Source: Shewanella glacialimarina (GTDB lineage Bacteria > Pseudomonadota > Gammaproteobacteria > Enterobacterales > Shewanellaceae). From it: 64,000 nucleotides of DNA. A program made the translations under genes and the position numbers. The stretch is taken from assembly GCF_020511155.1 (NCBI RefSeq), contig NZ_CP041216.1:2852001-2916000 (forward strand), read 5' to 3'. Shown here one piece after another: positions 18,117-28,181 of the stretch (the stretch's first letter is position 1; the number at the start of each line of letters is the position of its first letter). The notes beneath the pieces are model-generated. The model saw only the letters and a program-made list of their open reading frames with translations. It was not told the origin of the DNA and did no database searches.

Positions 18117-18192
18117 TGGTATCCCATAGGGGATTCGAACCCCTGTTACCGCCGTGAAAGGGCGGTGTCCTAGGCCTCTAGACGAATGGGAC
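18117..18192 (-). tRNA. tRNA-Glu (UUC)
   Basis: A 76-base copy with encoded CCA and anticodon TTC. The spacer on its left is about 14 bases shorter than in the neighbouring units. Confidence 0.97.
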
Positions 18193-18321
18193 ACTGTTGA
18201 TACGTTAGACTCTGTATCGAGTGAATACTCATCAATGACTGTAGGCTAATCATCAATGCTATTTAGATTTCTAAACCTTTCCGAAACAACCGCTTCGAAT
18301 TATGTTCAACCATCTGAAATA

Positions 18322-18397
18322 TGGTATCCCATAGGGGATTCGAACCCCTGTTACCGCCGTGAAAGGGCGGTGTCCTAGGCCTCTAGACGAATGGGAC
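18322..18397 (-). tRNA. tRNA-Glu (UUC)
   Basis: A 76-base copy with encoded CCA and anticodon TTC. It is the first intact tRNA-Glu of the transcript. Confidence 0.97.
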
Positions 18398-18490
18398 ACT
18401 GTTGATACGTTAGACTCTGTATCGAGTGAATACTCATCGATGACTGTAGGCTAACCATCAATGCTACTTACCTATATCAGGTGCTAAAAC

Positions 18491-18576
18491 CCTAAGGATT
18501 CGAACCCCTGTTACCGCCGACTCTTTATAAACCAAAGTGGGCGATGTCCTAAGCTCTATTTCTAGACGAATGGGAC
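18491..18576 (-). pseudogene. Decayed tRNA-Glu copy
   Basis: On the minus strand the 5' acceptor and D-stem start GTCCCATTCGTCTAGA and the T-arm AACAGGGGTTCGAATCC are kept. The anticodon arm is replaced by unrelated sequence including TTTGGTTTATAAAGAGT. Extra bases follow the D-arm, and the 3' acceptor strand and CCA are gone. It occupies a normal unit of the tandem array, so it is a former tRNA-Glu that can no longer form the cloverleaf. Confidence 0.85.
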
Positions 18577-18685
18577 ACTGTTGATACGTTAGACTCTGTA
18601 TCGAGTGAATACTCATCGATGCCTTTATGCGCTCTTGTTAACCAAGAATTCGATGCTAGCTTCGATAACGAAACTTTTAAGTAAG

Positions 18686-18761
18686 TGGTGGAGCTACACG
18701 GGATCGAACCGTGGACCTCTTCACTGCCAGCGAAGCGCTCTCCCAGCTGAGCTATAACCCC
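18686..18761 (-). tRNA. tRNA-Ala (GGC)
   Basis: 76 bases with CCA and anticodon GGC. It differs from the 17396 copy by T instead of C at position 5, which makes a U-G pair in the acceptor stem. It is the first gene of the leftward operon. Confidence 0.96.
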
Positions 18762-18828
18762 TCTTACTTAAAACACAATCTAGATAAGCTGCCAGAAATT
18801 ACTGAGCTGTGTCTCAACTGCGAGGCGC

Positions 18829-18857
18829 ATTCTATGCAGCATACCTTAATGTGTCAA
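18829..18857 (-). promoter_or_regulatory. Sigma-70 promoter of the tRNA-Ala/Glu operon
   Basis: Minus strand: TTGACA (18857-18852), 17-base spacer, TAGAAT (18834-18829), then a GC-rich discriminator GCGCCTCGC typical of stringently controlled stable-RNA promoters. It begins 9 bases after the gltX stop codon and about 65 bases before the first tRNA. Confidence 0.8.
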
Positions 18858-18865
18858 CTCGTTTT

Positions 18866-20275
18866 TTAGGAATTTATTCTATCTGCTACAAAATCAATCG
18901 CTTTGGATATTCTTTCAACAGATCTGTCTTTTCCAATCAAAAACAAGGTTAAGTCTAAAGCAGGTGACTGCCCTGCCCCAGTTACAGCAACGCGAAGCGG
19001 CATACCGACTTTACCCATACCAACATCTAATTCGGTAGCTGTAGCTTCAATAACTGCATGCAGTGATTCTACAGACCAATCAGTTAAAGCCTCTAACTTT
19101 GCTTTAACAAGCGTTAATGGCTCTAGCGCCACCCCACGAAGATGTTTTTTAGCTTGTGTTTCATCAAATTCAGCAAAGTCTTCATAGAAATAACGGCTAG
19201 ATGCTGCAAGTTCTTTTAGTGTTTTAGCGCGTTCAGAAAGCGCTATAACTAATTCAGCTAATGCTGGCCCATTACTGGTATCAATTTTTTGATCATCCAT
19301 ATGCCACTCTAAATGAGATGCGACATATTCAGGGGCTAGTGATTTAATATAATGTTGATTTAACCAATTTAACTTATCAGTGTTAAAGGCTGATGCCGCT
19401 TTATTAATATCATCTAGCTTAAAGAAGCTAATCATCTCTTCCATAGAAAAGACTTCTTGGTCACCGTGAGACCAACCTAATCGGACTAAATAGTTAAGTA
19501 AAGCTTCAGGCAAGTATCCATCGTCACGATATTGCATTACACCAACTGCACCATGACGTTTAGATAATTTGGCACCATCGTCACCTAAAATCATCGATAC
19601 ATGGGCATATTCTGGTATAGGTGCACCAAGCGCTTTTAGGATATTAATTTGGCGAGGAGTATTATTAATGTGATCTTCACCGCGTACTACGCAAGTGATC
19701 CCCATATCCCAATCATCAACGACAACGCAGAAATTATAGGTTGGTACACCGTCAGTACGTTTAATAATTAAATCATCAAGCATGCTATTTGATATTTCAA
19801 TACGACCACGTACATGATCTTCAAAAATTACACTGCCTTCAATTGGGTTTTTAAAACGGACAACAAAAGGTTCATCTGTATCACGCGGCGCTAAATCGCG
19901 ACAACAACCATCATATTTCTGTTGTTCACCGTTAGCCGCTTGTTCTTCACGTAAAGATTCAATACGTTCACGTGAGCAATAACATTTATATGCTGTACCT
20001 TTATCTAACATTTGCGCGATGATCTCGTTATAACGGTCAAAACGCTTAGTTTGATAATAAGGGCCTTCATTCCAATTCAACCCTAGCCAATTCATACCAT
20101 CTAAGATCGCATCGCATGCTTCTTGGGTAGAGCGTTCAATATCAGTGTCTTCTATACGTAAAACAAATTCACCGTTATTCGCTTTAGCATGTAACCATGA
20201 ATAAAGTGCAGTACGGGCACCACCAACGTGTAAGAAACCTGTAGGGCTTGGAGCAAAGCGAGTCTTAGTTGTCAT
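18866..20275 (-). CDS. gltX: Glutamyl-tRNA synthetase
   Basis: Class I synthetase that charges tRNA-Glu for translation and tetrapyrrole synthesis. The HIGH-type signature is [11 protein letters not shown] (9-19), and the KMSKS-type loop is KLSKR at 236-240. The cysteines at 98, 100, 124 and 125 fall where the E. coli enzyme binds zinc, although there the last ligand is a histidine. Its 469 residues match the usual length. Directly downstream lies the operon with six tRNA-Glu genes, its own substrate. That operon has a separate promoter, but readthrough from gltX is possible because I see no terminator between them. Confidence 0.96.
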   Translation of the reverse strand: MTTKTRFAPSPTGFLHVGGARTALYSWLHAKANNGEFVLRIEDTDIERSTQEACDAILDGMNWLGLNWNEGPYYQTKRFDRYNEIIAQMLDKGTAYKCYCSRERIESLREEQAANGEQQKYDGCCRDLAPRDTDEPFVVRFKNPIEGSVIFEDHVRGRIEISNSMLDDLIIKRTDGVPTYNFCVVVDDWDMGITCVVRGEDHINNTPRQINILKALGAPIPEYAHVSMILGDDGAKLSKRHGAVGVMQYRDDGYLPEALLNYLVRLGWSHGDQEVFSMEEMISFFKLDDINKAASAFNTDKLNWLNQHYIKSLAPEYVASHLEWHMDDQKIDTSNGPALAELVIALSERAKTLKELAASSRYFYEDFAEFDETQAKKHLRGVALEPLTLVKAKLEALTDWSVESLHAVIEATATELDVGMGKVGMPLRVAVTGAGQSPALDLTLFLIGKDRSVERISKAIDFVADRINS

Positions 20276-20495
20276 AATCGGACACTAACCTATATAAAGA
20301 AGTCTGTATAAACTATACCCAGCGAAAAGCAGAGTATAAAAATGTGGCCAACATTCTAACAGCCTACGCGTTAGGTTGAAATGCCCGTGCATCGAATCAA
20401 GATGCTATTTTACTTAAAAGCCAAAACCTGCTTGCTTAACAAAACGCCAAACGGCACAAAAATAGCACTATCGTGATATTTTTATCGAAAAATCG

Positions 20496-20523
20496 TTGAC
20501 AGCTAATCCTTGCTCCCTATAAT
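20496..20523 (+). promoter_or_regulatory. Sigma-70 promoter of the tRNA-Val operon
   Basis: Consensus TTGACA (20496-20501), 16-base spacer, consensus TATAAT (20518-20523), followed by the GC-rich discriminator ACCGACCC. The first tRNA begins 19 bases later. Confidence 0.9.
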
Positions 20524-20542
20524 ACCGACCCACACAGCATGA

Positions 20543-20618
20543 GGTCGCTTAGCTCAGCTGGGAGAGCACCTCCCTTACAAGGAGGGGGTCACTGGTTCGA
20601 GCCCAGTAGCGACCACCA
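20543..20618 (+). tRNA. tRNA-Val (UAC)
   Basis: 76 bases with encoded CCA; the anticodon loop is CTTACAA (anticodon TAC). First of six copies that look identical. Confidence 0.97.
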
Positions 20619-20662
20619 TAATTTCATTGAAGAAATTATTATTTGTTGTTAATTATATCCCA

Positions 20663-20738
20663 GGTCGCTTAGCTCAGCTGGGAGAGCACCTCCCTTACAA
20701 GGAGGGGGTCACTGGTTCGAGCCCAGTAGCGACCACCA
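20663..20738 (+). tRNA. tRNA-Val (UAC)
   Basis: Second copy, same sequence. It is preceded by ATATCCCA, a short leader also seen before later copies. Confidence 0.97.
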
Positions 20739-20764
20739 TATAATTAACAAGTGTAGAGTCCCCA

Positions 20765-20840
20765 GGTCGCTTAGCTCAGCTGGGAGAGCACCTCCCTTAC
20801 AAGGAGGGGGTCACTGGTTCGAGCCCAGTAGCGACCACCA
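20765..20840 (+). tRNA. tRNA-Val (UAC)
   Basis: Third copy, same sequence, 26 bases after the second. Confidence 0.97.
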
Positions 20841-20882
20841 TTTATTTGGACTCACAGTTTTAAAATTAGCTGCATTATCCCA

Positions 20883-20958
20883 GGTCGCTTAGCTCAGCTG
20901 GGAGAGCACCTCCCTTACAAGGAGGGGGTCACTGGTTCGAGCCCAGTAGCGACCACCA
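20883..20958 (+). tRNA. tRNA-Val (UAC)
   Basis: Fourth copy, same sequence, with the TATCCCA leader. Confidence 0.97.
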
Positions 20959-20986
20959 TAATGTGCTAATGTTGCAAGATATCCCA

Positions 20987-21062
20987 GGTCGCTTAGCTCA
21001 GCTGGGAGAGCACCTCCCTTACAAGGAGGGGGTCACTGGTTCGAGCCCAGTAGCGACCACCA
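20987..21062 (+). tRNA. tRNA-Val (UAC)
   Basis: Fifth copy, same sequence, with the ATATCCCA leader. Confidence 0.97.
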
Positions 21063-21091
21063 TTATCTTCATCATGATTTAATTTATCCCA

Positions 21092-21167
21092 GGTCGCTTA
21101 GCTCAGCTGGGAGAGCACCTCCCTTACAAGGAGGGGGTCACTGGTTCGAGCCCAGTAGCGACCACCA
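21092..21167 (+). tRNA. tRNA-Val (UAC)
   Basis: Sixth and last copy, same sequence. No strong terminator was recognised after it; a weak CAGTT/AACTG hairpin with T's lies near 21197-21218. Confidence 0.97.
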
Positions 21168-22687
<1,520 letters not shown>

Positions 22688-22696
22688 GGTTCTCTT

Positions 22697-22732
22697 GGGT
22701 TGTTATCTAAAGTTATCACAGGATAACAACCC
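22697..22732 (+). promoter_or_regulatory. Intercistronic hairpin between dctP and dctQ
   Basis: A perfect 11-bp stem GGGTTGTTATC/GATAACAACCC with a 14-base loop is followed by TCTTTTC. It could partially terminate transcription or protect the dctP mRNA, giving more binding protein than membrane subunits. Confidence 0.6.
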
Positions 22733-22760
22733 TCTTTTCATTAACATTTAGGAGAACAAA

Positions 22761-23423
22761 GTGATTTCAAATTTACTCAATAAATTCGAAGAAGGGTTTT
22801 TAAACCTATTGATCTCACTGATGACCTTATTGGTATTTGGCGAAGTTATCGCACGTTTTTTCTTTAATACCGGTTTTCTATGGATACAAGAACTGACCCT
22901 AACCCTGTGTGGATGGTTTGTATTATTTGGCATGTCTTATGGCGTAAAAGTAGGTGCACATATTGGTGTAGATGCGTTTGTCACAACACTTTCGCCAGCA
23001 CCCAAAAAGCTAGTTGCATTATTAGCCTGTTCATTGTGCGTTATCTATTGTGGTTTATTTCTTAAAGGTAGCTGGGATTATTTAAGCCAAATGTACCAAA
23101 TTGGACTCCCGATGGAAGATATCGACTTTCCAGCATTTCTGGTTCATCAACTCGATCCTGATTTTGCCTGGGATGTATTAAAAATCGATCTTGAAGATGA
23201 GGGTGCGGTACCCGTTTGGATGTCTCAAAGCATTTTAATTATCGGTTTTTTAATGCTGACCTGGCGGTTTGTACAATTATTTATCGCCATTTTAACCGGT
23301 AAAGCAGATGGATTTAAATTAGCAGATGAAGCGAAAGACAGCATGCATTTAATTGATGAAGCTGCACTAGCAAGTGCGATTAATTCAACAACATCAACAG
23401 AAAAAAATAAGGACGAAAAATAA
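22761..23423 (+). CDS. dctQ: TRAP transporter small membrane subunit DctQ
   Basis: Small permease subunit with four membrane helices that pairs with DctM. NLLISLMTLLVFGEVIARFF and FLWIQELTLTLCGWFVLFGMSYGVKVGAHIGVD are typical. It has 220 residues, longer than most DctQ proteins (about 160-180). The excess is an acidic loop between helices 3 and 4 (about 113-150, with PMEDIDFPAFL, LDPDFAWDVLKIDLEDEG) and a charged C-terminal tail. The start is GTG with AGGAG upstream. Its stop overlaps the dctM start (TAATG), so the two are translationally coupled. Confidence 0.9.
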   Translation: MISNLLNKFEEGFLNLLISLMTLLVFGEVIARFFFNTGFLWIQELTLTLCGWFVLFGMSYGVKVGAHIGVDAFVTTLSPAPKKLVALLACSLCVIYCGLFLKGSWDYLSQMYQIGLPMEDIDFPAFLVHQLDPDFAWDVLKIDLEDEGAVPVWMSQSILIIGFLMLTWRFVQLFIAILTGKADGFKLADEAKDSMHLIDEAALASAINSTTSTEKNKDEK

Positions 23424-24820
23424 TGACTATCGCAACCTTATTTATCACCTTGCTATTGTGCATGTTAATCGGCATGCCGATTGCTATCGCATTAGGTTTT
23501 TCAAGTGTGTTAACCATTTTATTATTTTCGAACGATTCATTAGCCTCTATTGCATTAAAGCTATACGCATCAACGTCTGAACACTATACCTTACTAGCTA
23601 TTCCCTTCTTCATATTGTCATCAGCATTTTTGTCTACTGGCGGCGTAGCACGCAGAATTATTGATTTTGCCATGGACAGTGTCGGCCATATTCGCGGTGG
23701 TTTAGCAATGGCCTCAGTAATGGCATGCATGCTATTTGCAGCAGTATCAGGCTCGTCACCTGCCACAGTTGCAGCAATCGGCTCAATTGTCATTATAGGT
23801 ATGGTTCGCGCTGGCTACCCCGAAAAATTTGCCGCTGGGGTGATTACGACTTCAGGGACATTAGGCATTTTAATTCCACCCTCAATTGTAATGCTAGTTT
23901 ATGCCGCAGCAACGGAAGTGTCGGCAGCTAGAATGTTTATGGCGGGTTTAATTCCTGGTTTAATGATGGGGTGTATTTTAATGCTGGCAATTTATATTGT
24001 CGCCAGAATTAAAAACCTCCCATCTCGCCCCTTCCCTGGCGTTAAAGCACTATCAATATCAAGTGCAAAAGCCATGGGCGGTTTAGCACTGATTATTATC
24101 GTGCTGGGTTCGATTTATGGTGGAGTTGCCAGCCCAACAGAAGCGGCAGCGGTAGCTTGTGTTTATGCTTACTTTATTGCGGTATTTGGATATCGTGATA
24201 TTGGTCCATTGAAGAATGTGGCCTGGCGTAATCAGCAAGAATCTATTGTCGGCGCCGGCTTACGTAATATTCTGCAAATGTTGTTGGCGGTGATAAAAAC
24301 CCCCACAGATAAAGACATTCGACATGTGGTTCGCGATGGCGCAAAAGTCAGTATTATGTTGTTGTTTATTATTGCCAATGCCATGTTATTTGCCCATGTA
24401 CTCACCACTGAGCGTATCCCGCATATTATTGCTGAAACAATTGTCGGGTTTGGGTTACCAGCCTGGGGCTTCTTAATCATAGTTAACTTGTTGTTGCTAG
24501 CAGCCGGTAACTTTATGGAGCCTTCTGCAATTTTATTAATTATGGCGCCCATTTTGTTCCCAATCGCAACTCAGCTCGGTATTGACCCTATCCATTTAGG
24601 GATCATCATGGTCGTCAACATGGAGATTGGTATGCTAACGCCGCCGGTGGGGCTCAATCTATTTGTTACCGCAGGGATTACGGGTAAAAGCATGGGCTGG
24701 GTGATCCAATCATGCTTACCTTGGTTGCTGCTGTTATTAGGATTTTTAATGCTAATAACCTATGTGCCGCAAATATCACTGTTTCTACCTGAGTATATTG
24801 ATAAACTCAATGGCTATTAA
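23423..24820 (+). CDS. dctM: TRAP transporter large membrane subunit DctM
   Basis: The main Na+-coupled permease of the TRAP system, 465 residues with about 12 hydrophobic segments. Signatures include GMPIAIALGFSSVLTI, the scoop-region AAVSGSSPATVAAIGSI, LGILIPPSIVMLVYA, GGVASPTEAAAVA and MLTPPVGLNLFVTAGI. It is some 35-40 residues longer than typical DctM. The extra part is a hydrophilic stretch around residues 255-305 (RNQQESIVGAGLRN...KTPTDKDIRHVVRDG). It starts within the dctQ stop codon. The operon ends at a strong terminator. Confidence 0.93.
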   Translation: MTIATLFITLLLCMLIGMPIAIALGFSSVLTILLFSNDSLASIALKLYASTSEHYTLLAIPFFILSSAFLSTGGVARRIIDFAMDSVGHIRGGLAMASVMACMLFAAVSGSSPATVAAIGSIVIIGMVRAGYPEKFAAGVITTSGTLGILIPPSIVMLVYAAATEVSAARMFMAGLIPGLMMGCILMLAIYIVARIKNLPSRPFPGVKALSISSAKAMGGLALIIIVLGSIYGGVASPTEAAAVACVYAYFIAVFGYRDIGPLKNVAWRNQQESIVGAGLRNILQMLLAVIKTPTDKDIRHVVRDGAKVSIMLLFIIANAMLFAHVLTTERIPHIIAETIVGFGLPAWGFLIIVNLLLLAAGNFMEPSAILLIMAPILFPIATQLGIDPIHLGIIMVVNMEIGMLTPPVGLNLFVTAGITGKSMGWVIQSCLPWLLLLLGFLMLITYVPQISLFLPEYIDKLNGY

Positions 24821-24858
24821 CTTGATTAATTAGCCAAAATAGACCAGCCTTAAGACTC

Positions 24859-24895
24859 AATATCCGTTGTTAATAACCAGCAACGGATATTTTCT
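24859..24895 (+). terminator. dctPQM terminator
   Basis: A perfect 11-bp stem AATATCCGTTG/CAACGGATATT is followed by TTTCTCGTTT. It separates dctPQM from dctBD. Confidence 0.85.
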
Positions 24896-24962
24896 CGTTT
24901 ATAGTTTTATCGCATTCATCGTCAAATTAGCCATCTAATTAAGCATTTCTATAAGAGTATTT

Positions 24963-26768
24963 ATGGTTATCACCCGCACAAAAATCAAACATAAAATAGG
25001 GTTAAGTATCCCCCTTATTATAGGGCTTGTTATTACTCTATATAGCAGTCAATGGTATTGGCTTAACAAGGGAGTCAACAATATTGCCCAGCAATCAGAA
25101 AAACAAATTAATGAACTCGTGCTATTTATCGATCAACAATTAGCTCAGTTTGAAATTATTCCAGAAGTGATTGCGACAAACCCAATACTGCAAGAAGGTT
25201 TATTAGCCCAAAAAAATCCAAAAAAAATGGCTGAAATAAATGCTTATCTATCAGAATTACAGAAAGTCACTGAATCATCCGATATTTATCTAACAGATGC
25301 TTTGGGTATAGCTATTGCCGCCAGTAATTGGGATCAACCTAGTTCTTTTGTTAATCAAGATTATTCATACAGACCCTATTTTATCGCAGCACGCTCTGGA
25401 CGCTCTGGGCGCTACTATGCCGTAGGGGTATCATCAGATAAACGCGGATTTTATTTCTCTAACCCCGTTTACCACAATGGCCAAGTCCTGGGCGTAATAG
25501 TGGTCAAAGTTGATATTGGTGTTATTGAGCAGCAAAGTACTGGCATTGCTATTGCGGGCCAATATGAGTTTATGATTAGTGACCCTGATGACATTGTCTT
25601 TTTATCAAGTATTAATCATTGGCGATTTAACTCATTAACCCCTTTATCGCAATCTAAACGGTTTGCCCTTAACAATGCCAAACGTTATGCAAACCGTCCA
25701 ATCAGTGAATTATCTATTCATCCCGACTATAAAGTAAATTCTGCAACTGATTTAAATACCTACAAGATCACCTCCAGTAAGGGGAGTGAAACATTTTTAG
25801 AAAAAAAACAGTTAATGCCAAATGCAAATTGGACATTACACATATTAGCCCCTATGTCCCCTTTATATAAATCGCTACCCGCTATTATGTTGCTGGCGGC
25901 CAGCCTATATTTATTAATCGTACTGTTTATTTTGTACACCATTGAGAGACGCAAAAATTTACTGCGTATGCACCATGCTCAGAATCAGCTTGAACAAAGG
26001 GTTAAAGCACGTACTCTAGAATTAGAACAAGCCAATACCCAGCTTAAAGACACTCAAGATGAATTAATTCAAGCAGCCAAATTAACGGTTATAGGCAGTT
26101 TATCTGCCAGTATTAACCATGAGCTCAATCAACCATTAGCCGCATTAAGAAGTTATGCTCAAAACACCCAAACTTTCCTAGGTCGAAATATGTTCGATGA
26201 TGCTAAAAATAATCTAAAAATTATGATTGAGCTCACAGACCGTTTAGCTGATATCATCGCACAATTTAAAAGTTTCACCCGCAAATCCCAAGGCAAAGAT
26301 AATGCCATCGAAATTCAACAGGCCATTGAACAAGCACTGACTATTGTACAACCTGAAATTGATAAACAAGGCGTACAATTATCTAAATCATTACCTACTG
26401 GGAAATGCCAAATTTGGGGTGATACGGTTAGATTACAACAGGTATTAGTTAACATTATCAGCAATGCAATTGTTGCCATGCAGCAAAGCAGTCAAAGACA
26501 TTTAACCATTAGTGTTAACAAGATAAGTGACAGCAATACACTCATCATTAGTATTCAAGACACAGGGCCAGGCGTAAGAGAAAGCCAGATGAGTAAAATA
26601 TTTGAGCCCTATTTCACCACTAATGAACGCCAAGGGTTAGGGTTAGGCCTATCCATTTCTCAGCGTATTATTGAGTCGATGCAAGGTCAAATTACAGTAG
26701 AAAATAGCGATAAAGGTGGTGCTATTTTTAGACTTTCCCTACCGATTTATTTACACGAAGGTAACTAA
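24963..26768 (+). CDS. dctB: C4-dicarboxylate sensor histidine kinase DctB
   Basis: Membrane kinase of 601 residues. Transmembrane helix 1 is at 12-33 and helix 2 at 305-326. A periplasmic double PDC/PAS-like sensor lies between them (DYSYRPYFIAARSGRSGRYYAVG is the typical ligand segment). A cytoplasmic coiled coil (340-375) follows. HisKA has His 386 in SASINHELNQPLAALRSYA, and HATPase has NIISNAIVAM, DTGPGV, FEPYFTT and GLGLGLSIS. It phosphorylates DctD, whose gene begins 2 bases after its stop. It has no sigma-54 promoter of its own and is probably expressed constitutively behind the dctPQM terminator. Confidence 0.92.
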   Translation: MVITRTKIKHKIGLSIPLIIGLVITLYSSQWYWLNKGVNNIAQQSEKQINELVLFIDQQLAQFEIIPEVIATNPILQEGLLAQKNPKKMAEINAYLSELQKVTESSDIYLTDALGIAIAASNWDQPSSFVNQDYSYRPYFIAARSGRSGRYYAVGVSSDKRGFYFSNPVYHNGQVLGVIVVKVDIGVIEQQSTGIAIAGQYEFMISDPDDIVFLSSINHWRFNSLTPLSQSKRFALNNAKRYANRPISELSIHPDYKVNSATDLNTYKITSSKGSETFLEKKQLMPNANWTLHILAPMSPLYKSLPAIMLLAASLYLLIVLFILYTIERRKNLLRMHHAQNQLEQRVKARTLELEQANTQLKDTQDELIQAAKLTVIGSLSASINHELNQPLAALRSYAQNTQTFLGRNMFDDAKNNLKIMIELTDRLADIIAQFKSFTRKSQGKDNAIEIQQAIEQALTIVQPEIDKQGVQLSKSLPTGKCQIWGDTVRLQQVLVNIISNAIVAMQQSSQRHLTISVNKISDSNTLIISIQDTGPGVRESQMSKIFEPYFTTNERQGLGLGLSISQRIIESMQGQITVENSDKGGAIFRLSLPIYLHEGN

Positions 26769-26770
26769 AC

Positions 26771-28147
26771 TTGAGCTCACTAGGTGATATAAACCAACTA
26801 CAAGTCATTATTGTTGATGATGAGCCTCATATTGGCAGCGTGCTGAGTCAATTATTCAAATTAGAGGGTATCAGTGCCGCATCAACAACGCAGCCAACAC
26901 AGGTCGCTGAACTCATTCATAATGATTGGCCTGGTGTGGTGTTTTCTGATGTCAATATGCCGCAACTGAATGGATTAAGCCTATTACAGCAATTAATCCA
27001 CAAAGACCCAGACCTCCCCGTGATACTCATTACTGGTTTCGGCGATATTGCCATGGCAGTTGATGCGGTAAAAAAAGGGGCTTATGACTTTCTTGAAAAA
27101 CCTTTTAATAATGAACATGTGGTTGATGTTGCCAAGCGCGCGTTAGAAAAACGCCAATTAACCCTCGAAAACCGCAAACTTAAACAAGAATTAGAGTCAC
27201 ACATAGCGCCTGGGCCGCGGATTTTAGGCCACAGCCCAGGCATTATAAAAATGCGCAACATACTCAACCAAGTGATAAATGTACCTGCTGACATCATGAT
27301 TGAAGGTGAAACCGGCGCAGGAAAAGAGTTAGTTGCCCGCTATCTACACGACCATAGTCTTCGAAGTAAACACAACTTTGTGGCTATTAACTGTGGTGCA
27401 ATTCCTGAAAGTCTTATTGAAAGTGAGTTATTTGGCGCTCAAGCAGGTGCTTATACAGGTAACGATAAAACTCGTATCGGCAAGTTTGAATATGCTAATG
27501 GTGGCACACTATTTTTAGATGAAATTGAAAGTACCCCACTCAGTTTACAAGTCAAATTACTTAGAGTGCTTGAAGATCGTAAGGTTGAACGTTTAGGCTC
27601 TAACCAGTCAATTGAACTGGATATTAGAGTCATTGCTGCCACAAAAGTAAACTTGCAGCAACTCTGTGAAACCGGTGAGTTCCGTCAAGACTTACTTTAT
27701 CGTTTAAACTTAGTCACAGTGCCAATTCCTGCCTTAAGAGAGCGCAGAGAAGATATCCCTATTCTGTTCCTACATTTTGCTCGAATCGCTTCTACTCGCT
27801 ACCACAAAGCGCTTATTGCATTGAATCCTGAGCAGCAAGCAATGCTAACCTCGCATGATTGGCCAGGTAACGTGCGAGAGTTACGTAATTTAGCCGAGCG
27901 CTACGTGTTATTAGGCGCAGAAGCCGCTTTTGCCGCAGGTAATATAGACAATCACCCCACTATGCATTCGAATATGTCTTTGCAACAGCGAGTCGACTTT
28001 TTTGAACGTTTATTAATAGAAGAATCTTTGAGTTATAACAAAGGCAGCATAAAGCTGACAATGGAACAACTCGAGCTCCCCCGAAAAACGCTTTACGATA
28101 AAATGAAAAAATTTGAAATAGATCGTAAGCAATTCACCGATCACTAA
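26771..28147 (+). CDS. dctD: C4-dicarboxylate response regulator DctD (sigma-54 activator)
   Basis: NtrC-type activator of 458 residues. The receiver has phospho-Asp 60 in VVFSDVNMP. The AAA+ domain has Walker A GETGAGKE at 179-186, the sigma-54-contact loop GAYTGN at 226-231, Walker B GGTLFLDE at 244-251 and DWPGNVREL. A Fis-type helix-turn-helix is at the C-terminus (LTMEQLELPRKTLYDKMKKF). The loop departs from the usual GAFTGA: Tyr for Phe is common, but Asn in the last position is not. The start is TTG, with its upstream bases inside the dctB end. It should activate the sigma-54 promoter at 21545. Confidence 0.92.
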   Translation: MSSLGDINQLQVIIVDDEPHIGSVLSQLFKLEGISAASTTQPTQVAELIHNDWPGVVFSDVNMPQLNGLSLLQQLIHKDPDLPVILITGFGDIAMAVDAVKKGAYDFLEKPFNNEHVVDVAKRALEKRQLTLENRKLKQELESHIAPGPRILGHSPGIIKMRNILNQVINVPADIMIEGETGAGKELVARYLHDHSLRSKHNFVAINCGAIPESLIESELFGAQAGAYTGNDKTRIGKFEYANGGTLFLDEIESTPLSLQVKLLRVLEDRKVERLGSNQSIELDIRVIAATKVNLQQLCETGEFRQDLLYRLNLVTVPIPALRERREDIPILFLHFARIASTRYHKALIALNPEQQAMLTSHDWPGNVRELRNLAERYVLLGAEAAFAAGNIDNHPTMHSNMSLQQRVDFFERLLIEESLSYNKGSIKLTMEQLELPRKTLYDKMKKFEIDRKQFTDH

Positions 28148-28181
28148 CAATCTAACCTCTCTTACTTGTAAGTCATTTATC

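Larger units (their letters stand above)
17583..18650 (-). repeat. Tandem tRNA-Glu repeat block, unit about 194-208 bases
   Basis: Each tRNA-Glu from 17507 rightward is followed (in plus coordinates) by the same spacer, which starts CACTGTTGATACGTTAGAC and contains GAGTGAATACTCATC. Start-to-start distances are 208, 208, 194 and 205 bases. On the transcript the spacer lies 5' of each tRNA and folds into GATAC..GTATC. The last unit holds the decayed tRNA copy. Confidence 0.85.

Noticed and set aside
17228..18761. Regularly spaced repeats that could be taken for a CRISPR array
   Set aside because: The repeats are 76-base tRNA genes with ~120-130-base spacers that are themselves conserved; CRISPR spacers are short and unique, and no cas genes are nearby.
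17228..21167. Prophage or island integrated at tRNA genes
   Set aside because: No integrase, no foreign genes and no disrupted 3' tRNA end with a direct repeat; the neighbours are core genes.
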